From Falciphora oryzae (Eukaryota > Ascomycota > Sordariomycetes > Magnaporthales > Magnaporthaceae): a DNA stretch of 64,000 nucleotides. The notes below the pieces were generated by a model. It searched no databases. It saw only the letters and a program-made list of their open reading frames with translations, and was not told the origin of the DNA. Where the stretch lies: the NCBI GenBank assembly GCA_000733355.1, contig JNVV01000011.1, positions 176,679-240,678 of the forward strand, given 5' to 3'. Each line of letters opens with the position of its first letter. Position 1 is the first letter of the stretch. The translations under genes were made by a program, and so were the position numbers. Of the stretch, positions 10,985 to 22,792 are shown piece by piece.

Positions 10985-13252
10985 TCATATCGCCCACATG
11001 ACAGCCCTCCCCAGCTCCCGCATTCGACCAACGGCCACCGCGGCCCGCGACTCGAGGCGCAGCGGATCGCGCACAACCTCAGCGGCCAGCACGGCCCCGC
11101 CCACGCCAGCGAGGCCCAGCGCGACGGACAGCCCCGCCGCCTCGAGCGGGAGGTACGCGGCGGACCGGAACCGGATCACGAACCACATGGCGCCCGCGGC
11201 GGCGGCCAGCAGCGCGGCGAGGCCGAGCCTGCGCCGCCGCACCACGGCCCCAGCCGCGGCCCACAGCAGGGGCAGCAGGCNNNNNNNNNNNNNNNNNNNN
11301 NNNNNNNNNNNNNNNNNNNNNNNNNNNNNNNNNNNNNNNNNNNNNNNNNNNNNNNNNNNNNNNNNNNNNNNNNNNNNNNNNNGCAGCGCGGCGAGGCCGA
11401 GCCTGCGCCGCCGCACCACGGCCCCAGCCGCGGCCCACAGCAGGGGCAGCAGGCCGCCGGCGACGCCGCAGTACAGCTCGGCGGCGTGCCACGCCAGGCG
11501 GGGCGGGGAGGTGGAAGCCACGACGGCCTGGAGGAGCGAGGCCCGGACGCGGGGGCGGCGGGAGATGAAGAGGTTGCGGTAGGCGAGGAGGAGGGAGGAG
11601 GCGTGGGAGAGGCGGCAGAAGAGATACTCTGCCGTCGCGAGCGTCCAGATGAGGAAGGCGAGGGCTTGCAGGTGGAGAAGGATGTTGCTTATGGCTGGCG
11701 ACGATTTTGTGGTCATGGCCCTGCGACAACGGGACATCAGGAAAGCCCCCGCGGTGTCAAAGATGGCGCGCTGGCAGTACATGAACGCCACGGTCGAGAA
11801 CGGGACGGCGAAGTTCTCTTCGACGAGCAGGTCGGGCCGCGACCGCGCGACGCGCAGCGACTCGACGGGGTGGGCGTAGACGTAGGCCCCCAGCCAGGGG
11901 AGCAGGATGCGGCGCGCGTGGTTGAGGAGCAGGGCGGCTGCGAACAGGAGGGCCGTCGAGCGGTGTCCGCTGGTGATGATGGCCGTCTTGGCCTCGCTCC
12001 AGAGCTGGAGCGTTCCGGCGGTGAGGGCGCTCGGCATGTGCCAGCTCGGCAATGCGGCCCGGCACATGGTCTGGACGCGGAGGGGGGCAAGGAAGGGCGC
12101 GAGGGCCTGCAATGGGTGGTGCACGTGCTGGACTTGGAGGGCCAGGGCCGCGAGGGAGGACGGTGCGCGAGGGGCGCGGCCGTCGGCGCGAGAACTGGGT
12201 GGGCCACTGGAGATAACCTGCTTTGCCGTCTCGATGACGAGCGCAACGCGCCAGCGAAACGGGGATATGCGAGCTCTTCCGTGGGTCATATGCTGGCCTC
12301 GGGGTGGACGAGGAGTGTCCTCGGCTGCATTGCTGTTGCCCAAGGAGACGACGCAGGAGGTTGCCAGATCTTCCATCACCGTCGCCTGCTCCGACAGATC
12401 ATTCAGCAAAGACTGGATTTTAGCAGTCTTGTCCGTCTGCGGAGCCAACATGGGCATGGGCATGCAGTCGACGCCGGAGAAGGCGGTCGGGATGGCGCGC
12501 ATCTCTACTGCCGCGTTTGACACAGCTGCCGCAATCCTCCCTCGCTCGCCTGGGTCTAGATGCGCAGACTCAGAAGCCGCATGGTCCGGTCCCTGTTGCG
12601 GCATGCTGACGCCGTCTTTGACGTGACGTTCCCCTGCCGCCATATCGTGTTGCGCCACCCCATCGCAGCCGCTGGATGGTGTTTTACGGCGGCGCAAGGA
12701 TGTCTCGGGAACGAGGGCAGCATATTCCTCTTCCGGTTTCGCCTGGGAAGCCGACGGCAGTGCCTTGCCGGTCATCTCTGCGGTTTGGCAGAGCCTCGAA
12801 AGTGCCGTCAGGGCCTCCGCCGCGCGGCACAGCGATTCCAGTGTGTCACGGACGGCAATCAGGTGCTGGAGCCTCGCCCTCGCTCTATCGACGGGCCCCA
12901 TGTCCGCGGGACATGAGCCGGCGGCGACGCTTGCTGACGCACCCGTCAGCTGAGCGCTGACAACCTCGGCGGCAAGGCCGGAGAGGAGTCCCAGCCCCCA
13001 CCGGCAAGTATGATGGATGTCGCCATCCGGTTCGGCGCGAGCGGCCGCGGTATTACCATCTTTGCCGTCGCCCGATGGCGCATCATCTCGCGATTGCGTA
13101 CGGTGCGGTGCGCCGTGACGATTTTCCTCCATGCTGCTTGCGTCGCGCGTTTTTACTGTTCCTCCTGTCCCGCTTGAACGTCCGTTGCGCCGCGCTTGGA
13201 GTCTCCACCAAACCACGGATCTTGGGGCAAGCTTGGCCGCATCGATCGACAC
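10985..13252 (-). CDS. multi-pass membrane protein, family not recognised
   Basis: One long open frame without intron, 755 codons as assembled, or about 697 if the gap artefact is removed. The first 300 residues are polar with scattered Ala and Ser and look cytosolic. From about residue 330 there are repeated hydrophobic segments: around ALTAGTLQLW, STALLFAAALLLNHA, FAVPFSTVAFMYC, ALAFLIWTLATAEYLF, GLLPLLWAAAGAVV and LSVALGLAGVGGAVLAA, about six to eight membrane helices. The helix pattern and length recall Pex11-type or other fungal peroxisomal or ER membrane proteins, but no motif settles this. Start may instead be the ATG at 13132. No close neighbour suggests a pathway. Real gene: likely; function: unknown. 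Confidence 0.6.
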   Translation of the reverse strand: MSIDAAKLAPRSVVWWRLQARRNGRSSGTGGTVKTRDASSMEENRHGAPHRTQSRDDAPSGDGKDGNTAAARAEPDGDIHHTCRWGLGLLSGLAAEVVSAQLTGASASVAAGSCPADMGPVDRARARLQHLIAVRDTLESLCRAAEALTALSRLCQTAEMTGKALPSASQAKPEEEYAALVPETSLRRRKTPSSGCDGVAQHDMAAGERHVKDGVSMPQQGPDHAASESAHLDPGERGRIAAAVSNAAVEMRAIPTAFSGVDCMPMPMLAPQTDKTAKIQSLLNDLSEQATVMEDLATSCVVSLGNSNAAEDTPRPPRGQHMTHGRARISPFRWRVALVIETAKQVISSGPPSSRADGRAPRAPSSLAALALQVQHVHHPLQALAPFLAPLRVQTMCRAALPSWHMPSALTAGTLQLWSEAKTAIITSGHRSTALLFAAALLLNHARRILLPWLGAYVYAHPVESLRVARSRPDLLVEENFAVPFSTVAFMYCQRAIFDTAGAFLMSRCRRAMTTKSSPAISNILLHLQALAFLIWTLATAEYLFCRLSHASSLLLAYRNLFISRRPRVRASLLQAVVASTSPPRLAWHAAELYCGVAGGLLPLLWAAAGAVVRRRRLGLAALXXXXXXXXXXXXXXXXXXXXXXXXXXXXXXXXXXXLLPLLWAAAGAVVRRRRLGLAALLAAAAGAMWFVIRFRSAAYLPLEAAGLSVALGLAGVGGAVLAAEVVRDPLRLESRAAVAVGRMRELGRAVMWAI
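11281..11382. other. assembly gap (102 N) flanked by a 72-bp duplicate
   Basis: The 72 bases before the gap (11209-11280) are identical to the 72 bases after it (11383-11454). Removing the gap and one copy (174 bases, 58 codons) keeps the surrounding frame open and gives a smooth protein. The simplest reading is two contig ends that overlap and were not merged. Confidence 0.85.
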
Positions 13253-14138
13253 ACACCCGCGTTTACCCCTGACTAATCCAAAAACAGATTCCTGGTGCCA
13301 TCTGCTCCGATTGGCTTGGATGGCGTTGCCGTCAGGGCAACGAGCTGCGCCGCCTTGCTGGTTGGCTCGAGCATTTCAGCTCCCCTTTTCGCATCCGCTG
13401 GCGCTTGACTGCAAAGCAAGCTGCCCCCGCTTGCAGTTCTTGGCTTCCAGGTGACATCATCCCACTTGAGGCACCGCGACAGTTGGGCATCATGGAGAAA
13501 GTTGGATAGAAAGGCATTTGTTGCCTGCTCACACGGTTCAAATTTAGCCTGAGCAATGAAGAAAGCTAACCAGAGTAGGTACATTTAATTTACATAGGAA
13601 AATTTTGTGCTTCGCTCCAGTTCAACCAATCCACGAGCGAACCGGGACCCAAACTTTGTTGGGGGTATCTCCCGTCGCCGTTTCCTTCTCCCCTGATATT
13701 CTTTTCCTTCTTCCTCCGAAAGGTTTGGCTGCTCGCAAGTTTTGCGCCGACCCAGTGTTTTAAACAAAAGTAATACAGGTTGACTTTTGTGCTCGCGCCT
13801 CCTGGTTGTTGATAGAACATGTCTGCGGTACTGTTTCTTCCTGCAGACTAGGCGCGCTCGGTGGTTCATCTGGTGAGAGTTCCCAGATAAAGGCCATGGG
13901 GCACGGAAGGTTTGTGGCCCACCCACTACGAGTGGTAGTGTCATAGCAGAGTTGGGGCGTAAAGTCACGGGGAGCTTGGGGATGGATGGCTGTCGGCCCA
14001 AACCTCCAACTTGCCCCGCGACCTGACTTGTAAAAATTAGAGACTTCGGAGGCTGCTCAACCTCATCGACACGGCCTTTCTCAGCCCAAGTCGCGGCTGC
14101 ATCCCTGGGGCCTCGGGGACTGACTCAACGCTCGGCTG
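13253..14138. other. intergenic
   Basis: No gene supported. Minus-strand open frames at 13273-14001 overlap each other, are rich in Arg, and carry no motif. The region holds the promoter of the membrane protein gene to the left and the 3' end of the gene to the right. Confidence 0.4.
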
Positions 14139-17100
14139 CTAGCCGCCGTGTTTGCGCAGGCTCGTGACCCTGCCCAGGCCGAGCCAGCCGCGCTTGCGCC
14201 CGCCGCCGCCGCCCGGCGAGGGCTGCTGCTCTTCGAACTGGATGTTTGCGACGTTCGCACCCGACAGACGTCCACCGGGGCTCGGGAACGCGGGTGACAG
14301 CGGCGCGCCGCCTTGGTGGTCGTCGTATCCCTCGCCACAGGCTCCGGCCTCGGCCGTCATGGTGCTGCGTCGCACCCGGGGGTTGCGGAGGATGGGCGGC
14401 GGCGTCGCACTCGACAAGTCGTCACCCCCGGCCCCGAGCTCTCCCCGGCGGCTCCACGAGGGGACGCCCACCATGGACCCGTTTGTGGGTGATTGTTGCT
14501 GCGGGGGCGGTGGGTATGCGCTCTTGAAGCCCGTCTCCGGGGGCGGGGCGCTTGCAGGTGGCTGTGGGGGGGTGATGTCGGAACTAGATCCAATCGACCG
14601 TCGGAACAGAGCATGGAGTCCACCTGAGCGACGGGGCGGCTGCTGCTGGCCAGAGATCGGTGGGTAGTGCCTCTTCGATGGCTCTCCCGGCACCGCGGTG
14701 GTGGGCGTGGCTGCGAGGGTCGGGGTCGGCGGCTGCTCCGAGTTGACGTCGACGCTGTTACTACGTCCACGAGATCCCGGGCGCATGGGCGACTTGCGCA
14801 GCTTAGGCGGTGGTGCTGCGCGGTTGGACGGCGGCCTGCTAGCGGTCCCGGTCGAGCTCGTGCGGGCGTGGAGGCTGGAGCGCCTGGGAGGCGGCGGCAC
14901 GGTGCCGCTGTTGAGGCCAGGAGACGCCAAGCCAGAGCCGAACATCCCCGCTTGCGGAGCGGGCAGGGATGCGCCAAGAGCGTCGAGAGCGTTGGCTGTG
15001 GGCGCGGGTGCTGAGCCGAAATAGCCCGCCCCGCCCAAGTCTCCGAACATGGCCCCGGTGGCCCACCCGCCGGAACCGCCCGCCTGGGCGGGGAAGCTGA
15101 AAAGATCCGGCGAATCAAGCCCGCTTCCGCCTTCCTGACCGGCTAGGATTGCTCCGTTATTGGGGAACCGGCGGTTGGGTTTAAGTCCTTCCCGCATCCA
15201 GCAATCAGTCGATGAGACAGAGGCGCCGTCGTCAAAATCGTCGTCAGAGCTGTCAGTTGCCCAGCCGTTGCCCTCCCTCCCGCCTCGAGAGCTGGTGGTC
15301 TCGTCTGCGGAACGAGGTCGTGGTGGGATAGGCTGCCGGTTTTCGAAGTAGGCGTCCGAGCTCCGAGGATCCTGTCTTCTACCGTGGAATGCCAACGTCG
15401 ACGGTGTATGCGACATCCGACGTCCCGTTTGCTCGGCAGATGCTGTCTCGGCACTTACCGACCTCGACGTCGATCCCTCAGACGAGGCCCCAAAGCTACG
15501 GTCGAGGAAGGCGCCCCCCAGATGTTGCTGTTGGGGTAGCGCATCATTTGAGTTCTTGAACCGCCTAAGTGTCGAGGTAGAGATGGTGTCGGGAGTGGGT
15601 GGCAGATTGTTGCCAATGTCTCGCGGGCCATCTGTCATGACTTTGCGCAGGGCATCCCTCTTCTCCTGCCTCAGCCGCTGACGCGCCCTTTGCTGCTGCT
15701 CGGGGGACAGCGTTGAGTTCTGAGGAGTGCCGGTCTCGATCCTGAGGCTGGCAGGCGTACCGCTGTTAACGGCTCCCACGTCGCTCAGGTACGACTGGCT
15801 TCCGTCCATCTGCAGACTCCTCTGGAGTTTCTGCAGGGGCGAGGCGTCCAGGACATCGTTGATCGACGAGAAGGTGCCCGACGGGTACTTTCGGGACGAG
15901 GCGCTTCCCCGGCGATTCTTTTGAGGTGTCGAAGTCAACGGGTTCGGTGATTGTTGTCTCTTCTGTGCTGAAGCCTCCGCCCTGTCCGCCGGATCCGATC
16001 GTGGGGGTGGTGACGATGAGCTGTGGGGCATGGCCTTGTGACCATAAACACTGATGAAAGAACTCTCGCTCAGAACGCTGAGACTCGGGGCAGACATCAA
16101 CTTATGATTGCCCATCTCGTCGTCCCGTGCTGGGTCCGAGACCCGCCGGAGGCTCCCGGTGTTCTCAAGATAAACATTTCGCAGGTTTTCGGTGTTCTCG
16201 CTGATTTCGCTAAAGAAGCTCGGCATCCTATTCAGCGTCCTGGCGCTTGGGTCCAGGTGAGACTCTTGACTTTTCGATGCATCCTCGGGCCGAGGTGTCT
16301 TCAGGTCAGGCAGGTCGATCGATTGCCGACTAAAAGGGTCGGCCCCCACGGCCCTGAGGATATCATTCTCCTTTTGCAGCTTCTCGACACTGGCCTCGAG
16401 CGTTACTATCATGGCGACGGCTTCCTCTATGGCCTTGTCTCGTTTCTCGAGCTCCTGAAGCAGGTTGTCGTTCATATCCTCGAGTTCGCTGCGTTCCGTC
16501 TTGAGAGACTCGAGGTTGCCCTCGAGCTCCGTTTGCCGCTCGCGACGATGGTATAGCTCGAACTTGAGGTCGAAGTTCTCCTTGTGCAGCTTGGTGATGG
16601 TCTAGGATACAAGCCGGGAGCAGACAGTCAGCACATCGAGCTCAGACCTGTTAGCAAGGCAAGGATAACATTACCTGTTCCATCTCCATAAGCCCCATGG
16701 CCTTCTTCTTGGCGGCATCTCCGCCGCTCGACCGCGGCCGCCGCCCATCGGACGTCGACGCCCGAACAGGCGAGCTCTGGGTGGCTCTGACCTCGGCGGT
16801 TGCGCTCATCGCGTCACTACTAGTCCGACTTGCTGATGACCGCCCGCTCTCGAACCTCCTTTCTCGCTGCAGCTTTTCCTGCAGATAGCTCGACGCGGCC
16901 GACACAGCCAGTCGTGGGTCGTACTCGGCGTTGGTAGCCTCCCTCGAAAGCCTCGACGATCTCGGGCGGTCGCGTTCGCTTGTGACCGAGGCGCGACTGT
17001 GGTACTGTTGGGTGCGGTACGGGTGCGTCGTCGATGCTACGGACTTGTGCGTCGAGTTGGCAAGGTTGCTGGACGAGCTGTTGGTGCTCGGGGAGGCGCG

Positions 17101-17232
17101 GGTATTTGAGGTGCTGTTGCTAGCGCGAGAAGGGGCTCGTGGCAGCTGAACCGGCGCCCCAGTATGTGGTAGAGAGTGGCGGGAGCGATCCCTCGCGTTG
17201 TGCGAGTACGCTCCTTGTGCTAGGCCGTCCAT
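14139..17232 (-). CDS. centrosomin-motif (Cnn_1N) protein, ApsB/Mto1-like
   Basis: Exons 17232-16675 and 16601-14139 give 1006 residues; the intron has GTAATG, GCTAAC and CCTAG. Residues 1-175 are Ser-rich and disordered. Across the splice joint runs a coiled-coil with the Cnn_1N hallmark: an EQTITKLHKENFDLKFELY block followed by heptads to about residue 265. The remaining 740 residues are Ser/Pro-rich and disordered with basic patches. Proteins with this motif recruit gamma-tubulin complexes to microtubule-organizing centres; S. pombe Mto1 and A. nidulans ApsB (about 1050 residues) are the fungal examples and the length fits. The role at the spindle pole body or septal centres is family knowledge, not shown here. 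The coiled-coil assignment is strong; orthology to ApsB is likely rather than proven. Confidence 0.75.
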
Positions 17233-20006
17233 GGTGGGAAGAGGTTTGGGGCACACAGCGCGACGGTGTTTGTGTTTGTATCTATGTGCGAGTCTTTGTT
17301 TGCTGGGGGCTCCACCACTCCAGTGCGGACGCTGTACTGGGTGACCACCCGGCGGGGGGTGTATCACAATGTCTCGGCCAGCACAGCCATCCAGAAGCAA
17401 CGTGCGCGGCGTTTGCCCTCTGCCTGTCCGCGGACGCTAGCGTCCTGGCCACCTCTGAATGGTGTGGGGAGGAGGTGATCCTGGAGCTGGAGGGGGAAGC
17501 CGGAAGCTCAGCCGGGGTGTTTGCTTCCTGACACGCAAACGAGCGGAGAGAATGGTTCCCGCTACAGCGTGGGTGGTGCCGAGCAGAAAGGAAAGGAGAG
17601 TGAGAAAAAAGCAACCAAGTGCTGAGACCGGGGGTCTCACGGTCTCTATCGATTGGAAGGTTTGCGAGCAGAACCTGCCGGATCACAAATGATGTTGTAC
17701 GTGGCTCGGGTGTGGTTCAAGAGGGCAAGATCGTCCAGTCTGGTGGTGTTGCCCGCGCTTTGGACGCCTTAATGGGCGTCCTATTGCAGGATATCGGCCA
17801 GGTTCCAGGTTCGCTTGCGTCCCCGCCAGGTGGTGGCCTTGCTATCTGTGCCTTGCCTCGGATGATGTGATTGGCAAGCAGAACAGCACAAAAAGTCGAG
17901 GTGGGCGAGAGTCAGGAAACATGGAAAACGAAGTAGGGAAGAAGGAAGACGGAGGGAAAGGCAAATATGTGTCGGTGTCGTATCTAGAAAGGGCAAGGCC
18001 TTCGTCTTCGTGAGTCGGACGCGTCGGGCAGTGAGCGTGGAGCAGTCGATCGCGCACAGCAATTTGGCCCGCAATGAATGTGGTTGCCGGCAGTTCGTTT
18101 GACAGCGCGTGCCTCGTGGCAGGTGGGTGTGGCAGGTCGGGGTGCTCCTGGGAGACGGTGTGGGTGAGGTTGACGGGATGCGCCTGCGCTGGTGCTGCGA
18201 ATTGAATTGGCTCCGCCTGCGCGCGCGGACCTTGATTTGCCGCTCGCGAGGTGTGCAGATTGGCTGCTGTTGCCCGTGCTGCCCGTGCTGCCTGGGCTGC
18301 CTGGGGTTCTGTGCCACGGCCGGCAGCTTCTTTTGGCAATCCGTTCGCGGCGACCGGGATCAGGAAGATCGCAGAAAAAAAGCAATTGGGGAGAGCTGAA
18401 AAACACAAGAACTTCGGCCTCTTCGTAAATGTCGTCAAGCTGCAAAGCGACTGGTCCTCGACCGTCGGCTGGCAGCAGTGTCTGGGCCTTGTCCGCCGTC
18501 GCGCAAGGGAGCTGTGGCCCCCTGGAGCTGCATAAAAAGTCCCAAGGTTCAATGTTGCTCGAGCGGATCGGGTAGGTGGTCGGCAGGGCAAGGTGAGTCG
18601 CACGGGCTGGCGGTGTCGGCGCAGGCAGATGGAGCCGGCCCCAAGCTGTAGTCGCGGTGAGGTGTCGAGAGAACTGGCGGCTGGGCCGAGGGCGAAAGAT
18701 GGGAGGGAAGGGAAAGAAAAGCGACAGCTGGAGGCGCCGCGGTGATGTTTGTCGCAAAGCTGCTCGTCGTCCAAATGCCACCCCTTGCCCTCACACGATG
18801 CCCCAAACGTCGTGGGTCGGAGTGCCACCCAGTGGAGGCAGGCCCGTCAGGTCTGGTCCTTCAATTGTGGATTCAGGCACTAAGAATTTGGCACTAAAAC
18901 GACGGGCAAGATGAGGAGCGGACGGCGATCAAATCAAAACTATCATCTGTGGCGCGCGTCGAGGAAACACGAGGTCCCATTTGATAGCGACCCGTGAGCG
19001 TTTGTGTGCGGTTCTCTGAATGAAGGCGTCTGTGTCCATCACATCACAACATCGAGTGCCGGGCCAGCGAGACACAAATGCCTCGACCGAGACAAGTGAC
19101 CACATCCCTCGTCGTGTCCCACAACCAAACGTTGGGGGAAGCCACACCGTTCGCTCCTTTTTGTCACCCGCTTTGTTCTAGTCTCTCACCTGCTTCACGC
19201 CGCCTTGCTTGAGACCGATATCTTTTGCCAACAAATCCCACATGGCATGGCCGCTGCCGCCAAAGCCGCGCGCGGCCTGCCGACCTCGACAGAAGCTGGA
19301 AAATTTCGTGGGCTGGATGGATTGTGCAGCAAGCTTGTGCTAGGCCGTTTCCCCCACGCGCCGTTCGCTGCATTCCGCCTCTGCACCCTGTCGGCCCTGC
19401 TGCAGCAGGCCTGCAGGGCTCCCAGATTGGCCAGAAGTGTGTGTGGGCCACCATGCAGCTGGCCCTGCCCACCCAGTTCCTTGTTTGCTGGATGGGCCAA
19501 TCGCCCGCGCGAAGCCTGCGGCTTCCAAAGCATGCGGCGCAGTTCCGGTGCATTGGAACCTGAGGCGGGCTGTCCACCCCTGCCGCGGAAGCGGGGCCCG
19601 ACAAGAGACGACAGGGGAGTTCGAGAGGGGAATGAAAAGGGGTTGCTCGGACCCCTCCTCTTGGCTGCAGCCACAACTGCCTCCGCCCTAATGTCGGCGA
19701 CATCCATGCTGCCTCACATCGACATTCTTGCCTGTCTGTTTGCTCCCTGCGAGTGACGGCGCCTGTGATTCAACGGAATGTTGGTGTGATGAGATAGCGT
19801 CTCGCTTTTGGTCCTCCGTGGGCTGTTTTTTGTTTTCTCTTCGCTGCTGTCTCCTCCTGTGATCCTTCGTCTAGCCCCTGGGCAGGCGATCACCAGCCAG
19901 GTCTATCCGACGCAAGCACTTAAGGACGTCGGGCAGTCTAGGCAGGGAACACCTTCCCCTCCTCGGCGGGACGTTGGCATCGCCAGTTTCAGTCTCCCAC
20001 CCAGCC

Positions 20007-20039
<33 letters not shown>

Positions 20040-20956
20040 GTGCCGCATGCCACCCTGCCATTTCTGTCACCCATCATTGTGTGTGGATTATTCCCAGACT
20101 GCTGGAAGCCTGGTTGCGCCCAAGTTATGCATATCGCATCTGACACCATGTAGTCGTACAGAGTGGCGGGTCTTGGGCCGGGCATGACATCGAAGATAAG
20201 CCATTCACGCAGCATCAATCTTTCCCATCTTCCTCGCCAGACTCGACGGGAGACTTGATCCGTTTCCTCATCCGTCGCCAGTTGGTAGCGCAATTACAAG
20301 CCGGCCTCGATCGCGCGTGTCAGGTTGTGACGAGCCAGGTAAAAATGGCAGTGGGGCATCGCGCCAGCGAACAGGGGTTAGCGCGCGACGCGACTTTAAT
20401 TGATGTCGTCGCCACACTTTTGAGTTCGGGCGCGGGCGCGACGTCAAGCCAGTCAGTCAGTCGGGCTCGCCGTGCACCCCGCACGTCAAAAGTTTCATCT
20501 GCTCCCCTCCATCCCACTTCAGGCTTGCGGGTTTTCCAGGAAAGCCATTGAAGCCTGACGTCGTGTCACGATCATTTGTGCACAAGAAAGATCCGGCGAA
20601 ATGCGCGCACAGGCGGATCCATCTGTGCCCTCCAGTTCTTCACGATGCGCGAAAGATCGGCTGGCAGCGAGCACGCACAACGCCACAGCCGAACCCTGTG
20701 CGAGTTGCGCATCGCGTTAGTTGCACGTGATTGACCCTTCGTTGGGGCAGGACCTTGGGCCAGTATGCGGAAGGAAAAAACCGGACAACCGTTATTGGTG
20801 TTCTCGCGCGCCAAGCGACCGAATTCGTCCCCGCAGTTGGTCCGGCGTCACGTCCCCTCATCCTCTGCGTCTGTTCCCGCCATGTGCCTTGTCTCTCCCG
20901 TTCCTCCCATATTCCCCTCTCTGTATTCCTGTGGAATTTATCTGCTCCCCTAGACC
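17233..20956. other. 3.7-kb stretch without a supported gene
   Basis: Divergent promoter space between the centrosomin-motif gene (minus) and the HET gene (plus). Open frames are long only because the sequence is GC-rich; they overlap on both strands, change register, and lack motifs (17842-18828 and 19164-19703 are the longest). Features seen: a 29-base poly-T run at 20011-20039, imperfect repeats of GCTGCCCGTGCTGCC around 18260-18310, and C+T-rich leader sequence before 20957. A noncoding RNA or long 5' leaders are possible but not visible. Confidence 0.45.
20011..20039. repeat. poly(T) run of 29
   Basis: An uninterrupted run of 29 T bases. It could be a poly-A relic of a retroposed sequence on the minus strand, but no target duplication or coding relic is seen beside it. 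Confidence 0.8.
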
Positions 20957-22673
20957 ATGCGTCTGATCCGTGTGTCGGACTTTACCCTTCATTGGTTCGG
21001 GGGCGAGCGAGCGCCACCCTACGCGATACTCTCACACGTCTGGGGTCCCGACGAGGTGCTCTTCGGTGATATCAAGAATGGCACGTTTCGGGAGCGCGCA
21101 GGATTCTCCAAACTGGCCTCTTTTTGTCGCCAGGCCGCCGAAGACGGCTACGAGTATGGTGTAGGCACCACCCCTATCCAGGGGTCGCAGTGCTACTGGT
21201 AGTCCGTTCCTCTGGAGCCCCATATCTGACACGCGACCAACGCAGTGGGACGACACTTGCTGCATCGACAAGTCGGACTCGGCAGAGCTCTCCGAGGCGA
21301 TCAATTCCATGTTTCGCTGGTATCAAAACAGCGATGTGTGTTACGCCTACCTCGAAGACGTCCACACAACCGACGACCACGATGATCCGGACGGCACTTT
21401 CCAGAAATCGCGCTGGTTCACACGCGGCTGGACGCTCCAGGAGCTCATCGCTCCTCCCTTCGTCTGGTTCTACACGGGGTCTTGGGTCGAGATAGGCTCG
21501 TGTCTAGGCCTCAAGGACGCCATCGCGTCGACCACCAAGATCCACGCCACTCTATTCGAGGAGGGCCGCCTGTCCGAATTTAGCTTCGCCCAGCAACTGT
21601 CGTGGGCCGCTGGCCGGCAAACCACGCGGCCCGAGGATAGGGCCTACTCGCTCCTCGGCCTTCTTGGTGTCGCCATGGCCCCAATCTACGGCGAAGGGGC
21701 GGTGAAGGCATTCAGGCGTATGCAAACAGAGCTGCTCAAGGACGGCGCCCGCTGGGGCGACGATAGCATCCTGGCCCATGCCGGCCACGAGGTGCTGGCC
21801 CACAGCCCAGATGACTTCAAGGCTTCCGGCTCCATCGAGCGCGGGTTCGGCTACGGGCGCGTCTGGAATACAAGCAGAGGGGTCGAGCTGCGCACGCGCG
21901 TCCTACCGACCGAATCCATGAGCCCGACACGCCTTACGCAGCTGTTCACGGCGAATGCCCGACTACAACCGGGTCATCTGGCCATCCTGAGCTGCAAGCT
22001 GCACCACGGGGAATCCCCAGTGGCCATCTCGTTGTCCAAGCACGAGAACAACATTTTCTTCAAGAGCTCTAGCTCAATCCTCTCTGGTGGGCCGGCCTTT
22101 GTAGCCCTTGGCTCCAAGGACGTAGAGGGTGCTGCCGAGCATCATGTCGTCCTTGACACCTCGGAGGCCTGGGACCCGTGGGGCGATTGGAGACGAAGCT
22201 TTGGCAGGCCCCCAAAAAATATTGTGGTCGATTTCTCCTCCTGCGGCGAGTTTAAGCTCGCGGGATTCTGGCCATGCCACCGCGACAAGGACCACTGGAA
22301 GCTGGGCTCAACGACGGCCACGTACAAGTCCCCGGAAACCCACGATGAGGCGCATCAGACCCCCTCTTCTGCAACTTTCAAGTTCCAAGCCACGCACGGC
22401 GCGGCCGGCCATGCATTCCAAACCACACTCGACCCAACCCCTAGCAGACTAAAGGCCCGGGTTCTCCTGAATGTTGACGCGTCGAACGAGACCGCCTTAT
22501 CATCCGAGATCATTTTCCGCCAAGAGCCCTCCGAAACATTGCTCAAGAGCTTCCCCGACACCATTACTGGTGTGCAATCACTCGGGTCAGGCCAATGCCT
22601 GGTCACGATTGCCACTCGCAGGATACGCGAAGGCTTCAAGGTCACCATAAAAGCCGTACCTAATGGGAGATAG
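20957..22673 (+). CDS. HET-domain (heterokaryon incompatibility) protein
   Basis: Exons 20957-21160 and 21246-22673 give 543 residues; the intron runs from GTAGGC to CGCAG and its removal restores the motif YGWDDTCCID. The HET domain is complete in order: MRLIRVSDFTL start, PPYAILSHVWG, then the WxDTCCIDK motif, FRWYQNSDVCYAYLEDV, and SRWFTRGWTLQELIAP, followed by RPEDRAYSLLGLLGVAMAPIYGEG. This is the layout of HET-E/HET-D type N-terminal domains, which trigger cell death when unlike fungal cells fuse. After residue about 250 the rest is not a WD40 or NACHT module but a beta-rich region seen in many short HET proteins. All key residues are present, so the gene looks intact. Whether it works in incompatibility is inference. 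Confidence 0.93.
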
Positions 22674-22792
22674 GCAGGTTTTTTAAGCTATACGACCGAG
22701 TTTGAATGCCCTTGAGGTATGACTTCCCTAGTCTATCGACCAGCAGCCCTGAGAACCAAGCCCATGACGACTCTCCAGTCGCACGACGGCAA

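Noticed and set aside
10967..12520. Long plus-strand open frame across the first gap
   Set aside because: It is the antisense shadow of the minus-strand membrane protein, rich in Arg/Gly with no motif, and partly spans N bases.
13585..14001. Minus-strand frame of 138 codons
   Set aside because: Arg/Lys-rich, no motif, overlaps another frame and lies in the 3' flank of the next gene.
17842..18828. Minus-strand open frame of 328 codons
   Set aside because: Overlaps other frames of similar length on both strands, has no domain, and composition (Ala/Pro/Ser/Arg) is that of random GC-rich DNA.
21246..22673. HET gene broken at the stop near 21163
   Set aside because: The stop lies within an intron; splicing GTAGGC to CGCAG restores the conserved YGWDDTCCID motif.
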